64,000 nucleotides of DNA from Aestuariibaculum sp. M13 (GTDB taxonomy: Bacteria; Bacteroidota; Bacteroidia; Flavobacteriales; Flavobacteriaceae). Positions 37,721 to 46,137 of the stretch are shown here, one piece after another. The stretch lies in assembly GCF_024723255.1 (NCBI RefSeq), contig NZ_JANIAC010000001.1:945548-1009547 (forward strand), in the 5' to 3' direction. Under the pieces are notes generated by a model. It ran no database searches. It was not told where the DNA came from and worked only from the letters and a program-made list of their open reading frames with translations. The position numbers were made by a program, and so were the translations under genes. The number at the start of each line of letters is the position of its first letter. The stretch's first letter is position 1.

Positions 37721-38506
37721 TTAGTCTTCATTTGATGGCTTTCCAATAGTAGCAAGAATACCACCATCAACATAAACGACCTGGCCGTTTACAAAATCAC
37801 TAGCCTTAGAAGCTAAAAAGATAGCTGCTCCAGCTAAATCTTCAGGATCTCCCCAACGTGCAGCAGGTGTCCTGTTTATAATAAATTCATTGAATGGGTG
37901 ACCATCAACACGAATAGGTTCTGTTTGACTGGTTGCAAAATAACCAGGTCCAATACCATTTACTTGTATATTGTGCTTAGCCCACTCGGTAGCTAAGTTT
38001 TGGGTTAACATTTTTAAGCCGCCTTTTGCTGCTGCATAAGCAGAAACGCTATTTCTACCAAGTTCACTCATCATAGAGCAGATATTGATAATTTTTCCTT
38101 CTTTACGCTCAATCATTTGCTTAGCAACCAACTGCGACATGATAAAAGGTCCTACCAAATCCACATCTATTACACGTCTGAAATCTTCAACCGGCATAGT
38201 AATTGCCAACTCTCTTTTAATGATTCCGGCATTATTAACCAAAATATGAATATCACCAATTTCTTTTGCGATAATATCCATATGCTTTTTAGCATCTTCT
38301 TCGTTTGTAACGTCAAATAAATATCCTGAAGCAGTAAACCCTTGACCTCTGTAGTGATTTAGAGCGTCTTCCATCTTAGATGGGGTTGTTCCCGTTATAA
38401 CAAGCTCGGCACCAGCACTTGCAAGTCCATCGGCCATAGCCATTCCTAAACCATGAGTACCTCCTGTAATAAGTGCTCTTTTTCCTTTTAAATTAAATAA
38501 ATTCAT
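37721..38506 (-). CDS. SDR oxidoreductase, KduD / gluconate 5-dehydrogenase type
   Basis: 261 residues, classical short-chain dehydrogenase: cofactor motif TGGTHGLGMA (14-23), NNAGI (~90), catalytic Ser-Tyr-Lys with YAAAK (~157), and the C-terminal DFVNGQVVYVDGG. In a uronate operon fed by a lyase plus GH105, the most likely role is reduction of 3-deoxy-hexosulose diketo-uronate to 2-keto-3-deoxygluconate (KduD). Similar sequences are also annotated gluconate 5-dehydrogenase, so the symbol is left blank. First gene of the operon, behind a perfect LacI-type operator palindrome. Confidence 0.82.
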   Translation of the reverse strand: MNLFNLKGKRALITGGTHGLGMAMADGLASAGAELVITGTTPSKMEDALNHYRGQGFTASGYLFDVTNEEDAKKHMDIIAKEIGDIHILVNNAGIIKRELAITMPVEDFRRVIDVDLVGPFIMSQLVAKQMIERKEGKIINICSMMSELGRNSVSAYAAAKGGLKMLTQNLATEWAKHNIQVNGIGPGYFATSQTEPIRVDGHPFNEFIINRTPAARWGDPEDLAGAAIFLASKASDFVNGQVVYVDGGILATIGKPSNED

Positions 38507-38617
38507 TGTCTTATATTAATTTGTTTCCTTTAGTAAAAATCCTTTATAATTTTAGGCTTTAATCTATTAAAAAACAAAGCGTTCAGTTTAGTTAATCGTT
38601 TAAGCTAAAAATTCTAA

Positions 38618-38631
38618 CGTAATCGATTACG
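38618..38631. promoter_or_regulatory. Candidate LacI-type operator at the uronate operon promoter
   Basis: CGTAATCGATTACG is a perfect 14-bp palindrome with central CG. It abuts the -7 box of the SDR-uxaC-exuT-uxaB-uxaA operon, exactly as the palindrome at 13740 abuts that of susC. Confidence 0.75.
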
Positions 38632-38639
38632 CAAAAATA
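38632..38639 (-). promoter_or_regulatory. -7 element of the uronate operon promoter
   Basis: TATTTTTG on the minus strand, about 125 bases upstream of the SDR start. No clear TTG is seen at the -33 position. Confidence 0.55.
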
Positions 38640-38854
38640 ATTAATTTAGGGATTACTCACTACCTAAATTAACATTATCACTAAAAAAAAGCATTATTTT
38701 CAAAGATTAGTCTGTAAATATATAAATTATTGAGTGATTTGTTAATCTCATCAAGCAAATTGTAATGACAAAAGGTTTAAAAATTACCTTAATAGAATAT
38801 TAAACCAATACAATTACTTAAAACTCAAATAATACCTAAAAATATATAAGCTAA

Positions 38855-38901
38855 AAAAGGTTGACTGTAAAACATAATTTGCTAAAATACAGACAACCTT
38901 T
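38855..38901 (-). terminator. GH20 terminator
   Basis: 14-bp arms with one mismatch (38856-38869 and 38888-38901), an 18-base loop and a T run on the minus strand. Confidence 0.7.
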
Positions 38902-38945
38902 CAAAGGTATTAAAACCCTTTTTATTTCCTTTACAACTTTGGTTT

Positions 38946-40562
38946 TTATTCGATTTTATAACTATTAATGCCTAAAGCATCCCATCCTTTTTTAACTTCA
39001 GTAAGTGCTATTTTAAAACTTTCAAAGTCTTTATTTTCTAAAGCTGTCCAACCTACCTCTGCATAAGCGGCTATTCTTGGAAAAGTTTGATATTCTATAT
39101 CTTTATTTGTAGGCGTCCATTCACTCCACATCTGACACCCTAATCCGTAAATATTTTTATGATATTTTTCATCCAGTCCTTCCGGAATCGGATTAAAACG
39201 ATAAGCCTTTTCTAAAGGAATACCTTTATACTTATAATCCAGGTAAGTAAATTTATGCCAAGAATTAACTATGCCGTAACCTTTACTTGCTGCCTCGGTT
39301 AAAAGATTTATATCTCCTTTCCAGAAATGCACCACGACATTCTTAGCCAACTCAGTTTCCGCTTCCTCATCATCTTTTTTCTCTTCAAAATCGAAGTGCA
39401 GTTTTTTACCCATAATCTCATTCCATCCCATCATTCTTCTACCGTGCTCCTGCATAAATATCGAAATCTTATTAACAAAATCGATTTGCAAATCGGCAGG
39501 TGTGTTAATGCCATGTTCTTTCATGTATTGTTGTACTCTTGAAGACTTTTCCCAAACTTCATAAGGTACTTCATCACCACCAATATGAATAACATCCGAC
39601 GGAAATAAATCAAATAATTCTAACAAAACATCTTTAACAAACTGAATGGTGTCCGGTTTTGTAACATCATAATTATCATAATGACGTCCAAATTTAACCG
39701 GCACATCAATATCTTCTCCTTTAGTTCCTAACCAGGTATATGCTGCAATGGCCGCACTGGAATGCCCTGGCATTTCAAATTCCGGTATAATTTTAATATT
39801 TCTCTCAGCCGCATAAGCCACAATATCCCTTATTTGCTCTTGCGTATAAAACCCTCCGTGAGGCTCACCCGAGGTTTTACCACTTTTCCATGTTTCTATT
39901 TCGCTATCGGTTCTAAAAGCTCCTACTTTTGTTAATAAAGGGTATTTTTTTATTTCTATTCGCCATCCGGCATCATCGGTTAAATGCCAGTGAAACACAT
40001 TCATTTTTAAAGCCGCCATTTGGTCAAGCATTTGTTTCACAAAAGCTTCACCATGAAAGTAACGCGCTTCATCTAACATATAGGCACGCCATTTAAAACG
40101 CGGTGCGTCTCTAACTTCAATAGAAGGAATTAACCACTTAACCTTATCGTCACCTTCTCCACCATCTTCCGACAGTAATTGATTCAATGTCTGAACAGCA
40201 TAAAATGCCCCTGCTCTACTATTTGACTTTATTATAATAGTTTCTGGAGTCACTAATAAAGTGTATGCTTCATCTTGAAGCGTATTGTCTGTTTTAAATT
40301 CAATATCTGCTTTTCGACCATCAACTAGTTTAGATTGATTCCTTGTTTTAGATTTTAACAAATTACTTAAGTAATTAGCTGTTTGTTTTTGATCATCATT
40401 TTCAAAAGAAATCTTTATACCTTTTTTAATCGAAAATGAAGATTTTCCCAACACCATATTTAAAGGTTTAGGCAATAAGGTAACCTCTGAAGCTGTAAAA
40501 GTTTTGTTCTTTTCGGAAGCACTTAAAAGTGTTACAAAAAACAAACAAAGTAAGTAACGCAT
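38946..40562 (-). CDS. GH20 beta-N-acetylhexosaminidase
   Basis: 538 residues with a signal peptide (~1-17). An N-terminal GH20b-like domain (~25-150) is followed by the TIM barrel. Catalytic Asp-Glu pair in VIHIGGDEVPYEVW (~322) and substrate-positioning blocks NVFHWHLTDDAGWRIEIKKYP (~190) and LGCQMWSEWT (near 490) are present. It removes terminal GlcNAc or GalNAc from chitin-derived or glycan oligomers in the periplasm. It has its own promoter and terminator, so it is probably not part of the pectin system next door. Confidence 0.93.
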   Translation of the reverse strand: MRYLLCLFFVTLLSASEKNKTFTASEVTLLPKPLNMVLGKSSFSIKKGIKISFENDDQKQTANYLSNLLKSKTRNQSKLVDGRKADIEFKTDNTLQDEAYTLLVTPETIIIKSNSRAGAFYAVQTLNQLLSEDGGEGDDKVKWLIPSIEVRDAPRFKWRAYMLDEARYFHGEAFVKQMLDQMAALKMNVFHWHLTDDAGWRIEIKKYPLLTKVGAFRTDSEIETWKSGKTSGEPHGGFYTQEQIRDIVAYAAERNIKIIPEFEMPGHSSAAIAAYTWLGTKGEDIDVPVKFGRHYDNYDVTKPDTIQFVKDVLLELFDLFPSDVIHIGGDEVPYEVWEKSSRVQQYMKEHGINTPADLQIDFVNKISIFMQEHGRRMMGWNEIMGKKLHFDFEEKKDDEEAETELAKNVVVHFWKGDINLLTEAASKGYGIVNSWHKFTYLDYKYKGIPLEKAYRFNPIPEGLDEKYHKNIYGLGCQMWSEWTPTNKDIEYQTFPRIAAYAEVGWTALENKDFESFKIALTEVKKGWDALGINSYKIE

Positions 40563-40602
40563 TGATTGTAAGTATTAATTATTTTAAAATTGTGTTCGTA
40601 CA

Positions 40603-40637
40603 CAAACATAATTAAATTTAACAATATTATACTGCAA
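40603..40637 (-). promoter_or_regulatory. Candidate promoter of the GH20 gene
   Basis: On the minus strand, TATGTTTG (40610-40603) matches TANNTTTG, with a TTG at 40637-40635, 24 bases upstream. Confidence 0.45.
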
Positions 40638-40687
40638 ATTATTATCCTATTTAATTTTGAAATAGAATAGAACTTGATCTCGACTTT

Positions 40688-40897
40688 TTAAAACACTTTT
40701 CTTAACAACCTAATCAAGGCAAAAATTTTCACATATTTATTAGAAAAAACTGAAGACACTAAATTAGAAGGCATACTTATAACTTCTTTCAACTCATAGC
40801 CACTTTGTTTCATTTTTTCGAGTGCGATTTGCCGCTCTAAAGCGTGTACTTTTAAATCGAACCGTACTTCTTCTATATTGTTATATTTCCTTTTCAT
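40688..40897 (-). CDS. Small basic protein of the YtxH/holin-like cluster
   Basis: 69 residues. An N-terminal charged helix (EEVRFDLKVHALERQIALEKMK) and a hydrophobic C-terminal patch (VKIFALIRLLRKVF). It overlaps the preceding gene by 17 bases in another frame. It matches the recurring flavobacterial arrangement YtxH - phage-holin-like - small protein, whose third member I know only as a family of unknown function. No signal peptide. Confidence 0.7.
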   Translation of the reverse strand: MKRKYNNIEEVRFDLKVHALERQIALEKMKQSGYELKEVISMPSNLVSSVFSNKYVKIFALIRLLRKVF

Positions 40898-41252
40898 CTT
40901 TATCTGAATTAAAAAAATTATCTGATACGTTACTAATTACCGTGTTGTCAATTCGTCGCCTAAACGCGAAAGCCAACCCCATTAACAAAATAAGCGTAAT
41001 TCCGATAATTAAACACGCTAAAGGCAAGCTATTTAACCATTCTCCTAAGGCTATTGCACCTGCTACAGAAACGAAAAAGAGACCAGCAAAACCCAAACCC
41101 AGAATAATAAAAAATTTAATCAAAAAACTTAAGGTTAACGACAACTGCTCAAAAATCTTAAGTTTAATATATTTTTCTGAAGACTTTAAATACTCGTCGC
41201 CATGCTGAAAGGTATCTTGAGCTTTCGCGTTCAATGCATCTAAAATTTTCAT
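40881..41252 (-). CDS. Phage-holin-family-like small membrane protein
   Basis: 123 residues with two adjacent transmembrane segments (~45-68 and ~75-95: FFIILGLGFAGLFFVSVAGAI and LACLIIGITLILLMGLAFAF), the layout of the DUF1469/holin-superfamily proteins. Despite the family label, no phage genes are nearby. Co-transcribed with the YtxH-domain gene upstream (1 base apart). Such sets are commonly linked to envelope stress in Bacteroidota (family knowledge, not shown here). Confidence 0.75.
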   Translation of the reverse strand: MKILDALNAKAQDTFQHGDEYLKSSEKYIKLKIFEQLSLTLSFLIKFFIILGLGFAGLFFVSVAGAIALGEWLNSLPLACLIIGITLILLMGLAFAFRRRIDNTVISNVSDNFFNSDKDEKEI

Positions 41253-41253
41253 A

Positions 41254-41583
41254 TTACGATTTTTGATACTTTTTATTTTTAGCTTTAAGTTCGGCTAATT
41301 TTTTTTCCAGTAAACTGATGGCATCATCAGCTTTGTAACTTGCGTTAGACATGAGTTGTTCTAACTCCTCTTCTAACGAAGCTTGTTTTTGCTTAACGGT
41401 ATTCGAGATATTTTCAGCCGTTTCATGTATATTCTCAGACATTTTGTCTTTTACACTCTGCGCTTCATCTACAATTTTTTTTCGAGTTACTGTGCCTTTA
41501 TCCGGAGCAAATAAAACACCTAAAACGGTTCCAACGGCTGTTCCTACTAAAAAACCTAAAACGGCTCCACTACCTTTTCCCAT
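41254..41583 (-). CDS. YtxH-domain protein
   Basis: 109 residues from the ATG at 41583 (MGKGSGAVLGFLVG...); an in-frame ATG at 41613 would add ten residues. A Gly-rich membrane segment ending in the hallmark LGVLFAPDKGTVTRKK (~20-37) is followed by a long amphipathic/coiled-coil tail rich in Lys, Glu and Ala. YtxH proteins are small general-stress-type membrane proteins. First gene of the three-gene cluster with the holin-like and small basic proteins. Confidence 0.82.
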   Translation of the reverse strand: MGKGSGAVLGFLVGTAVGTVLGVLFAPDKGTVTRKKIVDEAQSVKDKMSENIHETAENISNTVKQKQASLEEELEQLMSNASYKADDAISLLEKKLAELKAKNKKYQKS

Positions 41584-41764
41584 AATATAATGTATTAAAG
41601 TTATGACTTTCATAAATTTAATAAATTAAAATCTTACAATAGCCTGATTTGTTTAATATTCACAGAACTACATTACTTGATATCTCACACAGTAAGCTTC
41701 AACAAAAAAAAATGATAAACCAAAAATTATATAATAATTTGAGAAGAAATAAAAGGTCTAAAAA

Positions 41765-41794
41765 TAAAAAAAGCTCCTCAAAATTGAGAAGCTT
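41765..41794 (-). terminator. tRNA-Leu terminator
   Basis: On the minus strand AAGCTTCTCAA pairs with TTGAGGAGCTT, followed by a T7 run, just after the tRNA. Confidence 0.75.
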
Positions 41795-41805
41795 ACCCTT
41801 TGTTG

Positions 41806-41887
41806 TGCGGGCGGGGAGACTCGAACTCCCACACCTCGCGGCACTAGATCCTAAGTCTAGCGTGTCTACCAATTCCACCACGCCCGC
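41806..41887 (-). tRNA. tRNA-Leu (UAG)
   Basis: 82 bases. Acceptor GCGGGCG/CGCCCGC, anticodon TAG within CTAGACTTAGGATCTAG, long variable arm (TGCCGCGAGGTGT) and T loop GTTCGAGTC, all as expected for tRNA-Leu. CCA is not encoded. Confidence 0.95.
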
Positions 41888-41959
41888 AAAGAGGTTGCAA
41901 ATATAAACAAGATTTTGAAATTGCAAACACCTATCTCAAAAAAAAATATTCTTTTTTTA

Positions 41960-41967
41960 TACTTTTG
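41960..41967 (+). promoter_or_regulatory. -7 promoter element of the M20 dipeptidase gene
   Basis: TACTTTTG matches TANNTTTG. It contains the TTG at 41965 that could otherwise be read as an upstream start codon, which supports the ATG at 41989. Confidence 0.5.
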
Positions 41968-41988
41968 TTTCCAAATCTAGATAACTAC

Positions 41989-43377
41989 ATGAAAAACACC
42001 ACTTCTTATATAGAAAATAATAAAGACAGATTTTTATCTGAACTAGTCGAACTTTTAAAAATTCCTTCTATAAGCGCCGATTCTGCTTATAAGGCAGACG
42101 TTTTAAGAACTGCTGAAGCTGTAAAAGAACGTCTTGAACAAGCTGGTTGCGATACTGTAGAAATTTGTCCGACGGCAGGTTACCCTATTGTTTACGGTGA
42201 AAAAATAATCAATAAAGACTTACCTACTGTTTTAGTATACGGACATTATGATGTACAACCAGCAGATCCATTAGAATTATGGGACTCTGCACCTTTTGAG
42301 CCAGTAATTAAAACAACAGAACTTCATCCTGAAGGAGCAATTTTTGCTCGTGGCGCTTGCGACGATAAAGGCCAAATGTACATGCACGTTAAGGCTTTAG
42401 AGTTTATGACTTCTACAGACCAGTTACCTTGTAACGTAAAATTCATGATTGAAGGTGAAGAAGAAGTTGGCAGTGTTAACTTATCAACTTTCGTTAAAGA
42501 AAATCGTGAAAAACTAAGCAACGATGTTATTCTTATTTCAGATACCGGAATGATTGCTAAAGACACACCATCAATCACGACAGGGCTAAGAGGTTTAAGC
42601 TACGTTGAAGTTGAAGTTACAGGACCTAACCGCGATTTACACTCTGGTTTATACGGTGGCGCTGTAGCGAATCCTATTAATGTGCTTACTAAAATGATTG
42701 CGTCTTTACATGACGAAAATAATCATATTACCATTCCTGGATTTTACGATAAAGTAGAAGAATTATCTCAGGAAGAACGTGCCGAAATGGCAAAAGCACC
42801 ATTCAGCTTAGACGACTACAAAAAAGCATTAGATATCGATGATGTTTATGGTGAAGCAGGTTACACCACTAACGAGCGTAATTCCATCCGTCCAACTCTA
42901 GATGTTAACGGTATTTGGGGTGGTTATATTGGCGAAGGTGCCAAAACCGTTATTGCCAGCAAAGCATACGCTAAAATATCTATGCGTTTAGTTCCTGGTC
43001 AGGAATGGGAAGAAATCACTGAATTATTCAAAAACCATTTCGAAAGTATTGCGCCTAAAGCCGTTAAAGTTAAAGTTAAACCTCATCACGGCGGACAAGG
43101 GTATGTAACGCCAACCGATAATATTGGTTATCAGGCCGCTGCAAAAGCATATACCGATACTTTTGGAAAAGCTCCAATTCCACAACGCGGCGGAGGTAGT
43201 ATTCCTATTGTAGCCCTTTTCGAAAAAGAATTAGACAGCAAAATTATTTTAATGGGCTTTGGTTTAGACAGCGACGCCATTCACTCGCCTAACGAGCATT
43301 TTGGTGTATTCAATTACTTAAAAGGCATTGAAACCATTCCGTTATTCTACAAATATTTCACAGAATTATCTAAATAA
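41989..43377 (+). CDS. M20-family dipeptidase (CNDP-like)
   Basis: 462 residues from ATG 41989. A cytoplasmic metallopeptidase of the carnosinase-like M20 group. Metal ligands are visible in VYGHYDVQPADP (~83), ARGACDDKGQMYMH (~120) and the EGEEEVGS block (~150, general-base Glu), with a lid/dimerisation domain in the middle. It cleaves dipeptides or related amides; precise substrate unknown. Stands alone downstream of tRNA-Leu on the opposite strand. Confidence 0.92.
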   Translation: MKNTTSYIENNKDRFLSELVELLKIPSISADSAYKADVLRTAEAVKERLEQAGCDTVEICPTAGYPIVYGEKIINKDLPTVLVYGHYDVQPADPLELWDSAPFEPVIKTTELHPEGAIFARGACDDKGQMYMHVKALEFMTSTDQLPCNVKFMIEGEEEVGSVNLSTFVKENREKLSNDVILISDTGMIAKDTPSITTGLRGLSYVEVEVTGPNRDLHSGLYGGAVANPINVLTKMIASLHDENNHITIPGFYDKVEELSQEERAEMAKAPFSLDDYKKALDIDDVYGEAGYTTNERNSIRPTLDVNGIWGGYIGEGAKTVIASKAYAKISMRLVPGQEWEEITELFKNHFESIAPKAVKVKVKPHHGGQGYVTPTDNIGYQAAAKAYTDTFGKAPIPQRGGGSIPIVALFEKELDSKIILMGFGLDSDAIHSPNEHFGVFNYLKGIETIPLFYKYFTELSK

Positions 43378-43390
43378 TATTCAGGGTGTT

Positions 43391-43466
43391 ACCCAGTGGT
43401 ATTTTGATTAAAACACCACTGGGTCGCGCTTTACGCACTACATGGTAGTTAGCTTCAATCGCTAAC
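43391..43466. repeat. Two adjacent intergenic hairpins, possible REP-like element
   Basis: ACCCAGTGGT (43391-43400) and its exact complement (43415-43424), then GTTAGC (43448-43453) and GCTAAC (43461-43466). No T run follows either, and the DNA is more GC-rich than its surroundings. Its look matches dispersed flavobacterial intergenic repeats that I recall only loosely. Confidence 0.5.
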
Positions 43467-43483
43467 ACGGCAACCACTACTTA

Positions 43484-44344
43484 ATGAAAAACCAACACTC
43501 CACACACCTTCTTCAACTTACTTTAGCCACCTTTTTTATAAGTACATCGGGCGCTTTAGGAAAGTATATCGATTTACCCATTCCGGTAATTATCTGGTGG
43601 CGTTGTATTATTGCCGGTGTTGCATTATTTGCGTTTTGCAACTATAAAAAATTCAATCTTAAACTAAATTCTAAAACCGATGTTGTCACGGTAATTATAA
43701 GTGCTTTACTCATGGGTGGTCACTGGATTACCTATTTCTTAGCCTTAAAACTTTCAAATGTAGCACTAGGAATGTTATCGCTTTTTACATTTCCTATTTT
43801 AACGGCCTTTTTAGAGCCTCTTTTTATAAAAACAAAATTCGATCCGTTTTACATTATTTTAGGTGTCTTAGTATTGTTAGGGCTTTACATTTTAGCCCCC
43901 GAATTTAATTTAGAAAGCGCCCAGTTAAAAGGCTTCCTTTTCGGATTACTATCGGCTGTATTTTATGCCTTACGTAATATTCTGTCTAAAAAACTAACCG
44001 CCAAATACAACGGCTCCAGCGTTATGTTTTATCAAAGCTTGGTGGTCGGTTTAATTTTATCGCCAGCTTTATTTATCTTAGAAAGCAACGGACTAAAAGA
44101 ACAGTTTCCTTATATCCTTTTTCTTGGTTTAATTACCACTGCTGTTGGACATTCTATGTTAGTAAACAGTTTAAAACATTTTACCGTTAGCACCGCAAGC
44201 ATAATTAATAGTATTCAGCCTATTTTCGGAATCATTCTTGCCTTCTTCTTTTTAAACGAAATACCAACTCTAAACACCTTTATTGGCGGATCACTAATTC
44301 TAGCCACCGTAATTATTGAGAGTGTAAGATCGAGAAATAGGTAA
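43484..44344 (+). CDS. EamA/DMT-family transporter
   Basis: 286 residues with ten predicted membrane helices arranged as two five-helix EamA repeats. The typical first-helix text (TFFISTSGALGKYIDLPIPVIIWWRC) is present, as is the repeat-2 start (GLLSAVFYALRNILSKKL). Likely exports or imports small metabolites; substrate not predictable. Located after a double hairpin, probably with its own transcription. Confidence 0.88.
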   Translation: MKNQHSTHLLQLTLATFFISTSGALGKYIDLPIPVIIWWRCIIAGVALFAFCNYKKFNLKLNSKTDVVTVIISALLMGGHWITYFLALKLSNVALGMLSLFTFPILTAFLEPLFIKTKFDPFYIILGVLVLLGLYILAPEFNLESAQLKGFLFGLLSAVFYALRNILSKKLTAKYNGSSVMFYQSLVVGLILSPALFILESNGLKEQFPYILFLGLITTAVGHSMLVNSLKHFTVSTASIINSIQPIFGIILAFFFLNEIPTLNTFIGGSLILATVIIESVRSRNR

Positions 44345-44525
44345 AACATATACCATAAAAAGCTTAATAAACATTTTAAGTCCTTAATAATACTGTATAA
44401 CCAACCTCTATATCCTGTATTCAATTTCACATAATAAATTAGAAACCAACAATTAAACTCATAATTATGTAACAAAATCTTGCTTTTAACGTTTTATAGA
44501 TTATCAATCAAAATCATCAATCATT

Positions 44526-45626
44526 ATGTTAAAGCAATTTTTTATTATCTGCTCGGGTGCCGACACCGATATTTTAAACTCCTGTTCAAAAGGCGAACAA
44601 AATAAATACGCTGGTATTGGAGCTACCGTATTCTTCACAGCTGTTATGGCATTTATCGCAGCAAGCTATGCCTTATATACCGTTTTCGATAATTATTACA
44701 CGGCGGTGTTCTTCGGACTCATCTGGGGATTACTTATTTTTAATCTGGACCGCTATATAGTTTCAACCATTAAAAAGACTGGGAATTTTGCAGACGAAGT
44801 AATTCAGGCATCTCCACGAATCCTTCTGGCAGTTATCATAGCTGTAGTGATATCAAAACCTTTAGAACTTAAGATTTTTGAAAAAGAAATAGATCGCGTG
44901 CTTTTGGAGCAAAAAAATGAATTCACGCTGGCCAATAAAAACCAGATTGCAGAACAATACGCCCCTCAAATTAAAGAACTGGAAGCCTCAATTTCTAGTC
45001 TACAAAATGAAATTACAACTAAAGAAACCGAAGTTAATGCGCTTTACGACACCTATATTTCTGAAGCCGAAGGTACAGCTGGAACAAAACTATTAGGCAA
45101 AGGACCTGTTTATAAAGAGAAACGCGACAAACACGACGCTGCTTTAGCCGAATTACAACAACTGAAAACTGATAATGCTGAAAAAATTAAAGCTATTGAA
45201 TCTGAAATAGCCAATTTAAAAAGCGATTACGACAATCAGGTAACAACATCACAACCTGTCATTTCAAATTTCGACGGACTCATGGCTAGAGTTGACGCCT
45301 TAAATAAATTACCTTGGTTGCCGTCTTTCTTTATTTTCCTGTTGTTTTTAGCCATTGAAACCTCCCCTATTTTCGCGAAGCTACTATCTCCAAAAGGCGC
45401 TTACGATTTTAAACTGGAAAATGAAGAAACTGCCATCAAAACACATGTACTTCAAAACAAAAATCAGCGGGAAGCCTTGCTGAAAACTGAATTCGCTATT
45501 AACGATCGTGTATATAAAGACATTGAACAAGAAGACGAATTATACAATTATAAACGTAAAAAAGCAAGAGAATTACTCCAATTACAAGCCGATGCCTTTT
45601 TCAACCAACAAAAGAATATATTGTAG
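44526..45626 (+). CDS. DUF4407 membrane protein with coiled coil
   Basis: 366 residues. An N-terminal cytoplasmic start (MLKQFFIICSGADTDIL), three hydrophobic helices (~30-50, ~56-74, ~94-110), a long coiled coil (~125-245, rich in Glu/Lys/Gln heptads), a fourth membrane helix (~258-276), and a charged tail. This layout and the NLDRYIVSTIKK motif are those of DUF4407. The biochemical role is unknown. Confidence 0.85.
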   Translation: MLKQFFIICSGADTDILNSCSKGEQNKYAGIGATVFFTAVMAFIAASYALYTVFDNYYTAVFFGLIWGLLIFNLDRYIVSTIKKTGNFADEVIQASPRILLAVIIAVVISKPLELKIFEKEIDRVLLEQKNEFTLANKNQIAEQYAPQIKELEASISSLQNEITTKETEVNALYDTYISEAEGTAGTKLLGKGPVYKEKRDKHDAALAELQQLKTDNAEKIKAIESEIANLKSDYDNQVTTSQPVISNFDGLMARVDALNKLPWLPSFFIFLLFLAIETSPIFAKLLSPKGAYDFKLENEETAIKTHVLQNKNQREALLKTEFAINDRVYKDIEQEDELYNYKRKKARELLQLQADAFFNQQKNIL

Positions 45627-45695
45627 TTAAATACTAATTTTAAGTGAGTTTGTTTATTTTTACAACAACTCCCATAGAAGCGTAACTATAATATT

Positions 45696-46127
45696 ATGAA
45701 AAAACTTATTCTTTTACTTTGCCTGATGTGTGCCTGCACCGTATTTTCTCAAAATAATGAAGAAAAAGACATTAATGACATTCAGGCGGTTTTAAAGGCG
45801 CAACGTTTGGCGTGGTCTAAAAATAACATTGAAGAATTTATGGAAGGCTACTGGAAAAGTGACTCTCTTAAATTCTACGGGAGTAATGGTGTTACCTATG
45901 GATGGGAGAATACTTTAAAGCGTTACAAAAAAGCGTACCCGAGCAAAGACCACACGGGTAAATTAAGTTTTAAAATAAATGATATCTCTAAAATTACTGA
46001 TGACGCCTATTATGTATTGGGTGAATTTCACTTAAAACGTGAAGTAGGTAATGCCAGCGGATTTTTTATGTTGGTATTTAAGAAGATAAACGGCGAATGG
46101 AAAATTATCGCCGATACCTCTGCTTAA
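45696..46127 (+). CDS. Exported NTF2-like / DUF4440-type small protein
   Basis: 143 residues with a signal peptide (~1-18, CTVFSQ). The rest fits the SnoaL/NTF2-like cone: IQAVLKAQRLAWSKNNIEEFMEGYW at the first helix and the ending FMLVFKKINGEWKIIADTSA. Such folds bind small ligands or act as scaffolds; no catalytic residues can be singled out. It converges closely on the PhnA-like gene (10 bases between stop codons). Confidence 0.78.
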   Translation: MKKLILLLCLMCACTVFSQNNEEKDINDIQAVLKAQRLAWSKNNIEEFMEGYWKSDSLKFYGSNGVTYGWENTLKRYKKAYPSKDHTGKLSFKINDISKITDDAYYVLGEFHLKREVGNASGFFMLVFKKINGEWKIIADTSA

Positions 46128-46137
46128 AACTATCTTA

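Larger units (their letters stand above)
38507..38945. other. Gene-free region between the SDR operon and GH20
   Basis: 439 bases. The right-to-left uronate operon promoter/operator (38618-38639) and the GH20 terminator (38855-38901) are annotated separately. The remainder is AT-rich with no ORF that I can support. Confidence 0.45.

Noticed and set aside
38946-40562. GH20 hexosaminidase as part of the pectin/uronate system
   Set aside because: It has its own promoter and terminator, lacks the AATCGATT palindrome, and acts on amino sugars.
40881-41252. Holin-like protein as a sign of a prophage
   Set aside because: It sits in a YtxH cluster of cellular type and no phage structural, integrase or lysis genes are nearby.
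41649-41926. Frames on both strands overlapping tRNA-Leu
   Set aside because: They read through the tRNA and its terminator; typical false ORFs over a tRNA.
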